52,179 nucleotides of DNA from Anaeromyxobacter terrae (GCF_022690685.1 NZ_JALCYY010000041.1:1-52179); one strand, 5' to 3'. Positions 30,408-42,633 are shown, counted from the first letter of the stretch. Program-made: numbers and translations. Notes: generated by a model from the sequence alone, not told the origin.

Positions 30408-31732
30408 TGCGCGAGGTGGGTATCGGGATCGCCGGGTTCGGCATCGTCGGCGGCGGGGTGCTCTCGATCCTCCGCAGCCACGCGGACGACATCGAGGCGC
30501 GGCTCGGCGCGCGGATCGCGGTGCGCCGCGTGGCCGTGCGCGACGCGGGCAAGGAGCGCGCGGTCGGGCTCGATCCCGCGCTCCTCACCACGCGCGTGGA
30601 GGACCTGCTGGAGGATCCCGAGATCGCGGTCGTCGTCGAGCTCATGGGTGGCGTCGACAGCGCCTTCGACCTCGTCCGCGGCGCGCTCGAGCGCGGGAAG
30701 CACGTCGTCACCGCGAACAAGGCGCTCCTCGCCGCGCGCGGCGAGGACATCTTCCGGCTCGCCCGCCAGCAGGGCGTGGACGTCTATTACGAGGCGGCGG
30801 TCTGCGGCGGCGTGCCGATCATCCGCACGCTGCGGGAGGCGCTCGCCTCCGACCGCATCAACTCCCTCCACGGCATCGTCAACGGCACGACGAACTTCAT
30901 CCTCACCGCGATGGACGAGCAGGGCGCGCGCTTCGAGGACGCGCTCCGGGAGGCGCAGCGGCTCGGCTACGCGGAGGCGGATCCCACGCTCGACGTCTCC
31001 GGCGGCGACGCGGCGCAGAAGCTCTGCGTGCTCGCGCAGCTCGCGTTCGGGGCGCGGCTCAAGCCCGAGGACGTCCTGACGGAGGGGATCACCGCGCTCA
31101 GCCCCGAGGACTTCCGCTGGGGACGCGAGTTCGGCTACGCGCTCAAGCTGCTCGCCATCGCCCGGCGCACCGGGCCGGCGGAGGGTGCGGCCGCAGGCGC
31201 CCCGGATCAGATCGAGGCGCGGGTGCACCCTGCCTTCATCCCGGCGGGCTCGCTCCTGGCGGGCGTTCGCGGCGCGATGAACGCGGTCGTGCTCCGCTCC
31301 GAGGCGCTCGGGCCCTCCATGCTCTACGGGCAGGGCGCGGGCGCGATGCCCACCGGCAGCGCGGTCGTGTCGGACATCATCGACCTCACGCGCAACATCC
31401 TCGCCGGCAGCCCCGGGCGCGTCCCGCTCCCGCCCGACCGGCCGCTCGTCGAGCTGCGCCCGCACGAGGAGGTCCGCTGCGCGTACTACCTCCGCTTCTC
31501 CGTGAAGGACGCGCCGGGCGTGCTCGCCCGCACCGCCTCGAAGCTGGCCGAGCACCGCATCTCGATCGCGGCGGTCCAGCAGCGCGAGCAGAACGATCAG
31601 GGGCAGCCCGTGCCTCTCGTCATCGTGACCCACCAGGCGCGCGAGGCGGACCTGCGCGGCGCCATCGACGAGATCGACCGCTATCCGACCACGCTCGCGC
31701 CCACGCGGCTCATCCGCATCGAGAGCGTGTGA
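30407..31732 (+). CDS. hom: Homoserine dehydrogenase
   Basis: Reduces aspartate semialdehyde to homoserine, the branch to threonine and methionine. The 441-aa product has the NAD(P) loop GIAGFGIVGGG, VVTANKALLA, the catalytic region GVPIIRTLREAL and NGTTNFILTAM, then TLDVSGGDAAQKL, and a C-terminal ACT domain (RFSVKDAPGVLARTASKLAEH) for feedback control by threonine in the family. No aspartokinase domain. Its ATG shares a base with the preceding stop codon, so it is translationally coupled to the lipoprotein gene, an odd partner. Confidence 0.97.
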   Translation: MREVGIGIAGFGIVGGGVLSILRSHADDIEARLGARIAVRRVAVRDAGKERAVGLDPALLTTRVEDLLEDPEIAVVVELMGGVDSAFDLVRGALERGKHVVTANKALLAARGEDIFRLARQQGVDVYYEAAVCGGVPIIRTLREALASDRINSLHGIVNGTTNFILTAMDEQGARFEDALREAQRLGYAEADPTLDVSGGDAAQKLCVLAQLAFGARLKPEDVLTEGITALSPEDFRWGREFGYALKLLAIARRTGPAEGAAAGAPDQIEARVHPAFIPAGSLLAGVRGAMNAVVLRSEALGPSMLYGQGAGAMPTGSAVVSDIIDLTRNILAGSPGRVPLPPDRPLVELRPHEEVRCAYYLRFSVKDAPGVLARTASKLAEHRISIAAVQQREQNDQGQPVPLVIVTHQAREADLRGAIDEIDRYPTTLAPTRLIRIESV

Positions 31733-31740
31733 ACTTCAGG

Positions 31741-31773
31741 GGCGCGCGGCTCGCCTTGCCTGCCGCGCGCGCC
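31741..31773 (+). terminator. Terminator after hom
   Basis: GGCGCGCGGC pairs with GCCGCGCGCGCC (2-nt bulge) around an 11-nt loop, 8 bp after the hom stop. Confidence 0.5.
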
Positions 31774-31828
31774 CTCCTGCCAGACCCGGCGCGTCGCGCG
31801 CCCGGGAGTCCTCGGCGAGGCTTCGATC

Positions 31829-32242
31829 ATGGTGAACACCGAGATCCGCGTCATCTACGGCGACACGGATCAGATGGGCGTCGTCTACTACGCGAACTAC
31901 CTGCGCTACTTCGAGGCGGGGCGGAACGAGTTCATCCGCGCGAAGGGGCTCCGCTACCGGGACTTCGAGGAGCAGCACCGGCTCCTCCTGCCCGTGGTCG
32001 AGGCGCACGTGAGCTACCGCACGCCCGCGCGCTACGACGATCTCCTCACCGTGGAGACCGCCCTCGTCGAGGCGCGCCGCGCCTCGGCGAGGTTCGGGTA
32101 CCGCATCGTCCGGGGCGGCGAGCTCGTCGTCACCGGCCACACCGTGCACGCGTGCGTGGACCGGGACGGCAAGGTCCAGCGCATGCCCCGCGAGCTGCTG
32201 GAACGCCTCTCCGCCGGCGAGGCGCTCGCGGACCTGCCGTGA
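31829..32242 (+). CDS. ybgC: Acyl-CoA thioesterase, YbgC/4-hydroxybenzoyl-CoA thioesterase family
   Basis: 137-aa single hotdog-fold domain. The signature YGDTDQMGVVYYANYLRYFE includes catalytic Asp14. Hydrolyses acyl-CoA thioesters; in other proteobacteria YbgC sits with tol-pal genes, which are absent here. A hairpin and a separate ribosome-binding site follow before the next gene. Confidence 0.92.
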   Translation: MVNTEIRVIYGDTDQMGVVYYANYLRYFEAGRNEFIRAKGLRYRDFEEQHRLLLPVVEAHVSYRTPARYDDLLTVETALVEARRASARFGYRIVRGGELVVTGHTVHACVDRDGKVQRMPRELLERLSAGEALADLP

Positions 32243-32347
32243 ACGACGCAGCGCAGCGCCGCGGCGGCGGGGACGATTCGCTACATCGAGACCATCCACG
32301 AGCTCGCCCGCGCGCCGGACCACGGGCATCAGGACGCCGCTCGCCGC

Positions 32348-32378
32348 CCCCGCGGCGGGCGGGGGAGCCGCCGCGGGG
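32348..32378 (+). promoter_or_regulatory. GC-rich hairpin before the SRPBCC gene
   Basis: A perfect 11-bp stem CCCCGCGGCGG/CCGCCGCGGGG with a 9-nt loop, ending about 10 bp before the GGGAGGAG ribosome-binding site of the next gene. It could be a terminator for ybgC (no T-tract) or a structure that affects translation. Confidence 0.45.
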
Positions 32379-32401
32379 CGCCTCGCCCAGGGAGGAGACG
32401 A

Positions 32402-32848
32402 ATGACCGCCGTTTCGCGTGAGGTCCTCATCGACGTCGCCGTGGAGCGCTTCTTCGACCTGGTGGTGGATTACGGGCGCTACCCGGAGTTCGTGCCCGGG
32501 ATCCAGGCCTGCCGGGTGAAGGGCGGCGGCCCGTCGAGCCGGGAGGTCGAGTACGAGCTCGACGTCGGCGTGAAGAAGATCCGCTACCTCCTGCGCCACG
32601 TGGAGGAGCGGCCGCGCCGCGTCGCCTGGTCGCTCGTCTCCGGCGAGATGATGAAGGTCTCGAGCGGCTCCTGGGAGCTCGAGGACGCGGGCGGGAAGAC
32701 GCGCGCCCGGTACACCGTGGACATCCAGATCGCGAAGCCGCCGCTCGTGCCGCAGGTCATCGTCGATCGCGTGGCCGACGAGCTCACGCGCGTGCAGCTG
32801 CCCAGGACGCTCGACGCGTTCAAGCGGCGCGCAGAGCTGGGCAAGTAG
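32402..32848 (+). CDS. SRPBCC/COQ10-like lipid-binding protein (RatA family)
   Basis: 148 aa. The helix-grip pattern is that of the polyketide cyclase/COQ10 family: SREVLIDVAVERFFDLVVDYGRYPEFVPG at the N-terminus and a long C-terminal helix (VDRVADELTRVQLPRTLDAFKRR). Relatives bind ubiquinone or, as RatA, the 50S subunit; neither role can be assigned here. Good GGGAGGAG ribosome-binding site. Confidence 0.85.
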   Translation: MTAVSREVLIDVAVERFFDLVVDYGRYPEFVPGIQACRVKGGGPSSREVEYELDVGVKKIRYLLRHVEERPRRVAWSLVSGEMMKVSSGSWELEDAGGKTRARYTVDIQIAKPPLVPQVIVDRVADELTRVQLPRTLDAFKRRAELGK

Positions 32849-32952
32849 CTCGAAGCGTGCGCAGGCCGCACGTCACGTGTCGCGCGTACCACGCCCGCCC
32901 GCTCGCACCCTGACCGGCCTCACGGCAGCTCCGGCAGCGCGATCACGCATCC

Positions 32953-32982
32953 TTGACCCCCCCTCTCGGCGGGGACTACGAT
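32953..32982 (+). promoter_or_regulatory. Predicted promoter of the 59-aa protein gene
   Basis: TTGACC (32953-32958), 18 bp, TACGAT (32977-32982). The leader would be about 140 nt and includes a 7-bp hairpin ATGCGCC/GGCGCAT at 33011-33029. Confidence 0.5.
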
Positions 32983-32991
32983 GATTCATAG

Positions 32992-34815
<1,824 letters not shown>

Positions 34816-34845
34816 TCCGCAGACACGCGCACACGCGCGGTCCTC

Positions 34846-34878
34846 GACGCGCCGTGGGATCCTCTCCCGCGGCGCGTC
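34846..34878 (+). terminator. Terminator after eno
   Basis: A 14-bp stem (GACGCGCCGTGGGA/TCCCGCGGCGCGTC, one G-U pair) with a 5-nt loop. No clear T-tract follows. Confidence 0.7.
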
Positions 34879-35007
34879 GCGCTTCGCGGGCTGGCGAGAA
34901 ATCTGGACGGCCCCGCTCCACGCTCGACCGTGAGGAGCCCGCGCGGTCAGCGAGCGGCGCGGCGAGCGATCGGGCTCCCGAAAAGTGGACGTTGACGGGG
35001 GTTCCGT

Positions 35008-36474
<1,467 letters not shown>

Positions 36475-36487
36475 CCCCGACCCGCCC

Positions 36488-36519
36488 TTCGGGGGCCTCC
36501 CGACGCGGAGGTCCCCGAA
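36488..36519 (+). terminator. Terminator after thiC
   Basis: A 13-bp stem (TTCGGGGGCCTCC/GGAGGTCCCCGAA, one G-U pair) with loop CGACGC, 14 bp after the thiC stop. Confidence 0.75.
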
Positions 36520-36531
36520 CTCGCGAAGGGT

Positions 36532-36537
36532 TAGGAT
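36532..36537 (+). promoter_or_regulatory. Predicted -10 element of mvaB
   Basis: TAGGAT lies 7 bp before the ATG, so transcription would begin at or next to the start codon (leaderless). I see no good -35; its expected place falls in the thiC terminator. Confidence 0.4.
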
Positions 36538-36544
36538 CCGCGCG

Positions 36545-37477
36545 ATGGCACCCCCGGTCACGGTGTACGAGGTCGGCCCCCGGGACGGGCTCCAGAACGA
36601 GGCGCGGACCGTCCCCCCAGGTGACAAGCTCGCGCTCGTGCGCGCGCTCGCCGAGGCCGGACTGCGCCGCATCGAGGCGACGAGCTTCGTCTCGCCGCGC
36701 TGGATCCCGCAGCTGGCGGACGCCGCCGAGCTCACGGCGGCGCTGCCGCGCGCCGAGGGCGTGTCGTACGTCGTCCTCGTCCCCAACGCGAAGGGGCTCG
36801 AGCGCCTCGCCGAGGCGCTCGCCAGCGCGGGCCCCGGGCACGCCCCGGTGGACGCCGCCGTCTTCCTCTCCGCCTCCGAGAGCCACTCCCGGCGGAACAT
36901 CAACAAGGGCATCGCCGAGGCGCTCGACGAGCTCGCGGCGCTCGTGCCGGCCGCGCTCGCGCGCGGGCTCCGGGTGCGGGGCTACGTGTCGACGGTGTGG
37001 GGTTGCCCGTACGAGGGGAGGGTGGACCCGGCGCAGGCGGTGGAGATCGCGCACCGGCTGCTCGTGCTCGGGTGCCACCAGGTGTCACTGGGGGACACGA
37101 TCGGCGTCGGGACGCCCAGCCAGACCCGGGACATCGTCCGGCGCGCGCTCGCGGGCGCGCGGCCCGAGGAGCTCGCGCTCCACATGCACGATACCCGCGG
37201 GACGGCGCTCGCGAACGTGCTCGTGGGGCTCGAGGAGGGGCTCACCACCTTCGACTCCTCCATCGGCGGGCTCGGCGGGTGTCCCTACGCGCCCGGCGCG
37301 TCGGGCAACCTCGCGACGGAGGACCTCGTCTACATGCTGCACGGGATGGGGCTCGAGACCGGCATCGACTGGGAGCGGCTCGTCGCGGCGGGCGCCCTCG
37401 CGCAGCGGCTCGTCGGGCGCCGGCTGCCGGGCAAGGCGCTCCAGGCGGAGCTCGCGCGCGCGGGGGCGGGCGCGTGA
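36545..37477 (+). CDS. mvaB: Hydroxymethylglutaryl-CoA lyase
   Basis: Cleaves HMG-CoA to acetyl-CoA and acetoacetate, the last step of leucine breakdown. The 310-aa product of the DRE-TIM superfamily has [10 protein letters not shown] (metal-binding Asp14), [19 protein letters not shown] and the signature [15 protein letters not shown] with catalytic Cys246. A hydratase gene follows after 43 bp; methylcrotonyl-CoA carboxylase genes are not in the window. Confidence 0.96.
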   Translation: MAPPVTVYEVGPRDGLQNEARTVPPGDKLALVRALAEAGLRRIEATSFVSPRWIPQLADAAELTAALPRAEGVSYVVLVPNAKGLERLAEALASAGPGHAPVDAAVFLSASESHSRRNINKGIAEALDELAALVPAALARGLRVRGYVSTVWGCPYEGRVDPAQAVEIAHRLLVLGCHQVSLGDTIGVGTPSQTRDIVRRALAGARPEELALHMHDTRGTALANVLVGLEEGLTTFDSSIGGLGGCPYAPGASGNLATEDLVYMLHGMGLETGIDWERLVAAGALAQRLVGRRLPGKALQAELARAGAGA

Positions 37478-37520
37478 GGCCGGCTCGGGTCGCGGCGGAC
37501 AGGGACCAGGGGAGGCGCAC

Positions 37521-38300
37521 GTGAGGGAGCTCCGGATCGATCGCCGCGACGGCGGCATCGAGGTGTGGACGATCGACGGCGAGTCGCGGCGGAACGCCAT
37601 CTCCCGCGCGCTCCTGCGCGAGCTCGACGAGCACCTCGCCCGCGCGGCCGCGGATCGCGCGCTCCGCTGCGTGGTCCTCACCGGCGCGGGGGACAAGGCC
37701 TTCTGCGCCGGGGCGGACCTCAAGGAGCGCGCGGCGATGTCCGCCGAGGACGTCCACGCCTTCCACCATGGGCTGCGGCGGGCGCTCCGCGGCATCGAGG
37801 AGGCCCCTCAGCCGTTCGTCGCGGCCCTGAACGGCGCCGCGCTCGGCGGCGGGCTCGAGATGGCGCTCGCCTGCGACCTGCGGCTCGCGGCGGAAAGCGC
37901 GCAGATGGGCCTGCCGGAGGTGGCGCTCGGGATCATCCCGGGCGGCGGCGGGACGCAGCGCCTCGCCCGGCTCGTGGGCGTCGCCCGCGCGAAGGACCTC
38001 GTCCTCACCGCGCGCCGCATCTCCGCCGCCGAGGCGCTCGCGATGGGGCTCGTGACGCACCTCGCCCCGGGGCCCCGGCTCCTCGACGAGGCGGTGGCGC
38101 TCGCCGCGCGCATCGCGCGGAACGCGCCGGTGTCGCTGCGCCAGGCGAAGCGGGCGATCGACGGCGGCTTCCACCTGCCGCTCGAGGAGGCGCTGGAGCT
38201 GGAGAACCGGCTGTACCAGGACTGCCTCGGCACGAAGGACCGGGTCGAGGCGCTCCGCGCGTTCGCGGAGAAGCGGCCGCCCGTCTTCACGGGTGAGTGA
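37521..38300 (+). CDS. Enoyl-CoA hydratase/isomerase (crotonase) family protein
   Basis: 259 aa. The oxyanion-hole motifs are [10 protein letters not shown] and [16 protein letters not shown]; both hydratase glutamates are kept (GGGLE and GLPEVALG), so a true hydratase is likely. Position after mvaB suggests methylglutaconyl-CoA hydratase (LiuC-like) in leucine breakdown, an inference. GTG start at 37521 with GGGGAGG 5 bp upstream. Confidence 0.9.
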   Translation: MRELRIDRRDGGIEVWTIDGESRRNAISRALLRELDEHLARAAADRALRCVVLTGAGDKAFCAGADLKERAAMSAEDVHAFHHGLRRALRGIEEAPQPFVAALNGAALGGGLEMALACDLRLAAESAQMGLPEVALGIIPGGGGTQRLARLVGVARAKDLVLTARRISAAEALAMGLVTHLAPGPRLLDEAVALAARIARNAPVSLRQAKRAIDGGFHLPLEEALELENRLYQDCLGTKDRVEALRAFAEKRPPVFTGE

Positions 38301-38385
38301 CCGTCCCCCGCGCTCGGGACTCCCTGGCGCTCCCCCGGCGGCGATTCTGAGGTAACCTCCGTCGCCGAAAGGTCTCCGGCACCGC

Positions 38386-39699
38386 ATGGGCGAGGGCGAG
38401 CACACCATCATCGGGAAGATCCCGCGGGAGCGCCTGAACCAGATCGCCTCCCGCAAGCTCTCCGCCCTCGGTATCCCGGTCCGGCTCGGCTCCGACCGGG
38501 AGACGCTCGAGGGTGAGCTCGCGCTCTCCCGCGCAGTCCACCCCGCGACCGGCCAGCCGATCCCGCGCGCCCGCTTCGTGGTCGCCGGGCACGACCACCT
38601 CCGCTTCGTCGACGCGCCCCTCGCCGCGCTGGGCCCCGTACCGTTCCAGGATCACGAGCGCGCCGCGCAGCTCGATCAGGCCGTCGCCGCGCTCCTGCAG
38701 CAGCGGGCAGCCTCCCTCGCCGACGTCGCCGCGCGGCTCCGGGCGCTGCGCCTCGAGGCCGGGATGGAGGCCGACCGGCTCGAGGTGCGCGCGATCGTGA
38801 AGACGCCCGGTCACGCGTTCGAGCTCCTCGGTGGGCCTGAGGGCGTCCGCGTCTCGCGGGTCGCGCCGGTGGGCGGGGCGCCGTTCGAGGTCTCCCCGGA
38901 GTTCCCGGCGCTCGAGCTCTCCGCGCTGCGCACGCCCGCCGAGCTCGAGCAGCACCTCGTCGGTGCGCTGGGCCAGATGGCGCCGGCCCCCGCGCGCGAG
39001 GCGCGCGCGCACGTGCCCGCCGCCTCGCGGCTCGAGGTCACCCCGCCGCCGCGGAACGCGCTCACGCTCGCGGCGCTCGCGGGCGTCTTCGGCGAGGACG
39101 CGATGCTCGCGCCGAACGCGACGGTGGAGCTCGTCCAGGAGTTCCAGCACGGCGGCACGCGCTACCGCTTCGTCGCGAGCCGCGAGACGGGGACGCGCTT
39201 CAAGGGTCGCCTCATCGGTCCGAGCGGCGACGTCTGGTCGGATCGCTTCGAGCTCGCCGCCTTCCCGGGCACGCGCGAGCTCGTCGCGCTCGCGCTCGGC
39301 ATCGCGCCCGGGGGCTCCTCCGTGCCGGAGGCGAGCGGCGCTGCGGATGCCGGGGCCGGCGCGGTCGACGTCCAGGGCCACCTGCAGCCGCGCCCGGGCG
39401 AGGTCTGGGTCATGAACGTGGTCGTCGAGGACGCGCGCGACGGCGAGGTCCGCTACGTCGGCACGGACATCGACGGCCGCCCCTATGGAGCGGCGCGCGT
39501 CCTGCCCCGCGCCGACTTCGAGGCGGTGTTCTCGCAGGAGCGGGGCGGCTGGCGCCTCCTCGTGCTCGTGGACCAGGTGCAGGATGGCAGCGTGATCTAC
39601 CGCCAGCTCGACCCGGGCCGGCAGCCCATCGGAGCGCCCCGCAAGATGGCGGCGGCCATCCTCGTGGCGAACTTCGTGCCGGAGGCCGCGGCCTACTGA
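38386..39699 (+). CDS. Hypothetical protein upstream of meaB
   Basis: 437 aa, family not recognised, no signal peptide or membrane segment. Begins MGEGEHTIIGKIPRERLNQIASRK; a helical segment (~100-130, LDQAVAALLQQRAASLADVAARLRALR) and alternating beta-rich regions follow; an Ala/Gly-rich linker near residues 308-324 separates a C-terminal domain (EVWVMNVVVEDARDGEVRYVGTD). Its stop shares a base with the meaB start (TGATG), so it is coupled to meaB. Upstream, GAGGT-A-ACCTC near 38350-38359 lies inside a larger imperfect hairpin (38336-38367). Confidence 0.78.
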   Translation: MGEGEHTIIGKIPRERLNQIASRKLSALGIPVRLGSDRETLEGELALSRAVHPATGQPIPRARFVVAGHDHLRFVDAPLAALGPVPFQDHERAAQLDQAVAALLQQRAASLADVAARLRALRLEAGMEADRLEVRAIVKTPGHAFELLGGPEGVRVSRVAPVGGAPFEVSPEFPALELSALRTPAELEQHLVGALGQMAPAPAREARAHVPAASRLEVTPPPRNALTLAALAGVFGEDAMLAPNATVELVQEFQHGGTRYRFVASRETGTRFKGRLIGPSGDVWSDRFELAAFPGTRELVALALGIAPGGSSVPEASGAADAGAGAVDVQGHLQPRPGEVWVMNVVVEDARDGEVRYVGTDIDGRPYGAARVLPRADFEAVFSQERGGWRLLVLVDQVQDGSVIYRQLDPGRQPIGAPRKMAAAILVANFVPEAAAY

Positions 39700-40724
39700 T
39701 GACGACCGGGAACCCCATCGCGGACCGCGTGCTCGCGGGTGACGTCCGCGCGGCGGCGCGGCTCATGCGCGACCTCGACGACCGCCAGCCCGGCGCCGAG
39801 GCGGCGCTCCGCGCGCTGTTCCCGCGCACCGGCCGCGCCTACGTGGTCGGCCTCACCGGCGCGCCGGGCGCGGGGAAGTCCTCGCTCACCGATCGGCTCA
39901 TCGCGCACCACCGCGCCCACGGCCGGACCGTCGGCGTCGTGGCGGTGGATCCGACGAGCCCGTTCACCGGGGGCGCCATCCTGGGCGACCGAATCCGGAT
40001 GCAGGACCACGCGCTCGACCCGGGCGTGTTCATCCGCTCGCTCGGCACGCGCGGCCACCTCGGCGGGCTGTCGCGCTCGACGTCGGACGTCGTGCAGGTG
40101 CTCGACGCGATGGGGAAGGACGTCGTCATCGTCGAGACGGTCGGCGTGGGCCAGGACGAGATCGAGGTCGCGAACCTCGCGCACACGGTGGTGGTGGTCG
40201 CGGTCCCCGGGCTCGGCGACGACGTCCAGGCCATCAAGGCCGGGGTCCTCGAGATCGCCGACGTCTTCGCGGTGAACAAGGCGGACCGCGAGGGCGCGGA
40301 TCGCACCGTCCGCGACCTGCAGGGGATGCTCGAGCTGCGCCGCACGGTGGCCGCGAGGCCGGGGGATCACGACGCCGCGCACCGGTTCAGCGGGGGAGCG
40401 TCGGGCCTCGCGGCGCCGGACGGCTCCTGGGAGCCGCCGATCGTGCGGACGGTGGCGCTGCGCAACGAGGGCATCGCCGAGCTCGCCGCGGCCATCGACG
40501 CCCACCAGGCCCACCTCGAGGCGTCCGGCCGGCGCCGCGCCCGCGACGCGGCGCGCGCGCGGGCCGCGTTCGTCGCGGTGCTGCGCGAGCGGCTCGTCCA
40601 GGGCGCGCTCGAGCGGCTCGAGGCGGAGATGGGCGAGCTCGACGCGGTGGCCGAGCGGATCGCCGCGCACGAGGCGGATCCCTACGCGCTCGCCGACGAG
40701 CTCGCCGCGCGCCTGCGCGCATGA
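39699..40724 (+). CDS. meaB: Methylmalonyl-CoA mutase-associated GTPase MeaB (ArgK family)
   Basis: A G3E-family P-loop GTPase that gates cofactor loading and protects B12-dependent methylmalonyl-CoA mutase. The 341-aa product has the P-loop GAPGAGKSS (54-62), VVAVDPTSPFTGGAILGDRIRM, ETVGVGQDE, and NKADREGAD, with an N-terminal helical extension and C-terminal dimer helices. The mutase itself is not in this window. It overlaps rnc by four bases (ATGA). Confidence 0.96.
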   Translation: MTTGNPIADRVLAGDVRAAARLMRDLDDRQPGAEAALRALFPRTGRAYVVGLTGAPGAGKSSLTDRLIAHHRAHGRTVGVVAVDPTSPFTGGAILGDRIRMQDHALDPGVFIRSLGTRGHLGGLSRSTSDVVQVLDAMGKDVVIVETVGVGQDEIEVANLAHTVVVVAVPGLGDDVQAIKAGVLEIADVFAVNKADREGADRTVRDLQGMLELRRTVAARPGDHDAAHRFSGGASGLAAPDGSWEPPIVRTVALRNEGIAELAAAIDAHQAHLEASGRRRARDAARARAAFVAVLRERLVQGALERLEAEMGELDAVAERIAAHEADPYALADELAARLRA

Positions 40725-41824
40725 GGACCGGGATGAACGACGCGAACGAGCCGGGCCGTGGCGCGACCGCGCCCTGCGAGGAGAGACCCGCCGACCCCGT
40801 CGCCGCGCTCGAGGCGCGGCTCGGGCTCGCCATCGGCGATCGCGCCACCGCGCTCGCGGCGCTCACGCACAAGTCCTACGTGAACGAGCACCGGGACGAG
40901 GCGGGCCTCGCCGACAACGAGCGGCTCGAGTTCCTGGGCGACGCGGTGATCGATCTCGCCGTGTCGCACCGGCTCATGGACCGGTTCCCGGGGGCGCGCG
41001 AGGGGGATCTCTCCAAGATGCGCGCCGCCGTGGTGGATGAGCAGGGGCTCTCCGAGATGGCGCGGGCGCTCGATCTCGGCTCGCTCCTGCGGCTCGGGCG
41101 CGGGGAAGAGATGACCGGCGGGCGCAAGAAGGCCTCGCTCCTCGCCGACGCGATGGAGGCGGTGGTCGCCGCGCTCTACGTCGGGGCCGGCCTCGAGCCG
41201 GTGCTGGTGCTCATCGATCGCTTCCTCGGCGACGCGTTCGCGCGCGCCGCGGCCGGCACGCTCGATCGCGACTTCAAGACCCAGCTCCAGGAGCTCTCCC
41301 AGAGCCGCCTGCGGGCGACGCCGCGCTACCGCGTCGTGCGCGAGCACGGTCCCGACCACTCGAAGACCTTCGAGGTGGAGACGGACCTGCGCGGCGAGGT
41401 GGTCGGGCGCGGCGCGGGACGCTCGAAGAAGGACGCCGAGCAGGCCGCCGCGAAGCTCGCCCTCGAGCTGCTCGGGCGCAGGTTCGCGGAGGCGGGCGGA
41501 GCCGAGGGGGCCGCCCTGCCGTCCACCTCCGTCGAGCCCGCGGCCGCGCCGTCCGGCGCGGGCACCCCGCAGGCCGAGGCGGTCGCGGCGACGGCCTCGC
41601 CCGCTGCGGGCGAGCCGGCCCTGCCACCCGAGCCCGGATCGCCCGCGTCTCCGCCCGAGGTCACCCGCGCCGCGGGGGCGCCCCCGGCCGGCGGCGAGCC
41701 AGCGAGCGAGCCGGCACCCACGAAGCGGGCGCGACCGAAGCGGGCGAAGCCGCGCGCGAAGCGCAGCCCCGCCAAGGCGCCCGCGAAGAAGAAGGCCCGC
41801 AAGGGGACGCGTCGCGTGACGTGA
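40721..41824 (+). CDS. rnc: Ribonuclease III with a long C-terminal tail
   Basis: Cuts double-stranded RNA, including rRNA precursors. The endonuclease domain has NERLEFLGDAVIDL (Glu70, Asp74) and DAMEAVVAAL (Asp143, Glu146), so the catalytic set is complete. A dsRNA-binding domain follows (DFKTQLQELSQSRLRATPRY to KKDAEQAAAKLALELL, ending near 255). The last ~110 residues are extra: first Ala/Pro/Glu-rich, then strongly basic (KRARPKRAKPRAKR to KKKARKG). Typical family length is ~230, so this is 367 versus that. The start overlaps meaB; ATG 40733 is an alternative. Confidence 0.95.
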   Translation: MRTGMNDANEPGRGATAPCEERPADPVAALEARLGLAIGDRATALAALTHKSYVNEHRDEAGLADNERLEFLGDAVIDLAVSHRLMDRFPGAREGDLSKMRAAVVDEQGLSEMARALDLGSLLRLGRGEEMTGGRKKASLLADAMEAVVAALYVGAGLEPVLVLIDRFLGDAFARAAAGTLDRDFKTQLQELSQSRLRATPRYRVVREHGPDHSKTFEVETDLRGEVVGRGAGRSKKDAEQAAAKLALELLGRRFAEAGGAEGAALPSTSVEPAAAPSGAGTPQAEAVAATASPAAGEPALPPEPGSPASPPEVTRAAGAPPAGGEPASEPAPTKRARPKRAKPRAKRSPAKAPAKKKARKGTRRVT

Positions 41825-41862
41825 CCGCGTGGCCGTCCCCTGGCCCGAGGCCTTCTTTCCAT

Positions 41863-41891
41863 TTGCCCGCACCCCCGTCGGTGGCTAGCAT
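41863..41891 (+). promoter_or_regulatory. Predicted promoter of the exported cyclophilin gene
   Basis: TTGCCC (41863-41868), 17 bp, TAGCAT (41886-41891). The -10 is 10 bp before the ATG and no ribosome-binding site is visible, so the mRNA may be almost leaderless. Confidence 0.45.
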
Positions 41892-41901
41892 CCCCGCGCA
41901 T

Positions 41902-42582
41902 ATGACGAAACCGACCGTGTTCCTCGTCGCGCTCGCGGCCTGCATCGCCGCGCCCGCGGCGCGCGCAGAGACCCCCGCCGCCGGCGCGAAGGCCAGGGCT
42001 CAGTACGCCGTCTTCGAGACCTCGCGCGGCAAGATCGGGGTGAGGCTGCTCCCCGGGAAGGCGCCGAAGGCCGTCGCGAACTTCGTGGAGCTCGCCGAGG
42101 GCAAGAAGACCTGGACGGATCCCGCGACCGGACGGAGGGTCACTCAGCCGCTCTACGACGGGACGCTGTTCCACCGCGTCATCCCGGGCTTCATGATCCA
42201 GGGCGGCGACCCGCTCTCCCGCGGCGCCGCGCTCGGCGAGACGCAGAGCCGGAACGGCCGGCCGTTCGGGTCTGGCGATCCCGGCTACCGCTTCGCGGAC
42301 GAGCTGGAGAAGCCGCCCGCGAAGCCGTTCGCGAAGGGCTGCCAGCTCGCGATGGCGAACAGCGGCCCGAACACCAACGGCTCGCAGTTCTTCATCACCG
42401 AGGGGGCGACGCCCTGGCTCGACCCGAAGGCGTGCAACGCGCCGGGCGGCGTCTGCGGGTACGTCCACTTCGGGGAAGGCGTGTGCGGCTGCGATCTCGT
42501 GGCGCCGATCGCGCAGGCCGGGAACGGCCAGACGAAGCTCGTGAAGGTCACCATCACGGACAAGGCGCCCACCTGCAAGTGA
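41902..42582 (+). CDS. Periplasmic peptidyl-prolyl cis-trans isomerase (cyclophilin)
   Basis: 226 aa. Signal peptide MTKPTVFLVALAACIAAPAARA with likely cleavage after ARA, then a cyclophilin domain: FETSRGKIGVRLLPGKAPKAV, LFHRVIPGFMIQGGDP, NTNGSQFFITEG. Catalyses proline isomerisation during protein folding, here in the periplasm. A small insertion with cysteines (KACNAPGGVCGYVHFGEGVCGCD) near the C-terminus is absent from the next gene. It is followed by a clear paralogue lacking the signal peptide. Confidence 0.93.
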   Translation: MTKPTVFLVALAACIAAPAARAETPAAGAKARAQYAVFETSRGKIGVRLLPGKAPKAVANFVELAEGKKTWTDPATGRRVTQPLYDGTLFHRVIPGFMIQGGDPLSRGAALGETQSRNGRPFGSGDPGYRFADELEKPPAKPFAKGCQLAMANSGPNTNGSQFFITEGATPWLDPKACNAPGGVCGYVHFGEGVCGCDLVAPIAQAGNGQTKLVKVTITDKAPTCK

Positions 42583-42633
42583 GCGGCGTCGCCCGGGCGG
42601 GCGCTCCGCGCCGGGGAGGACGGGAGGACAGAC

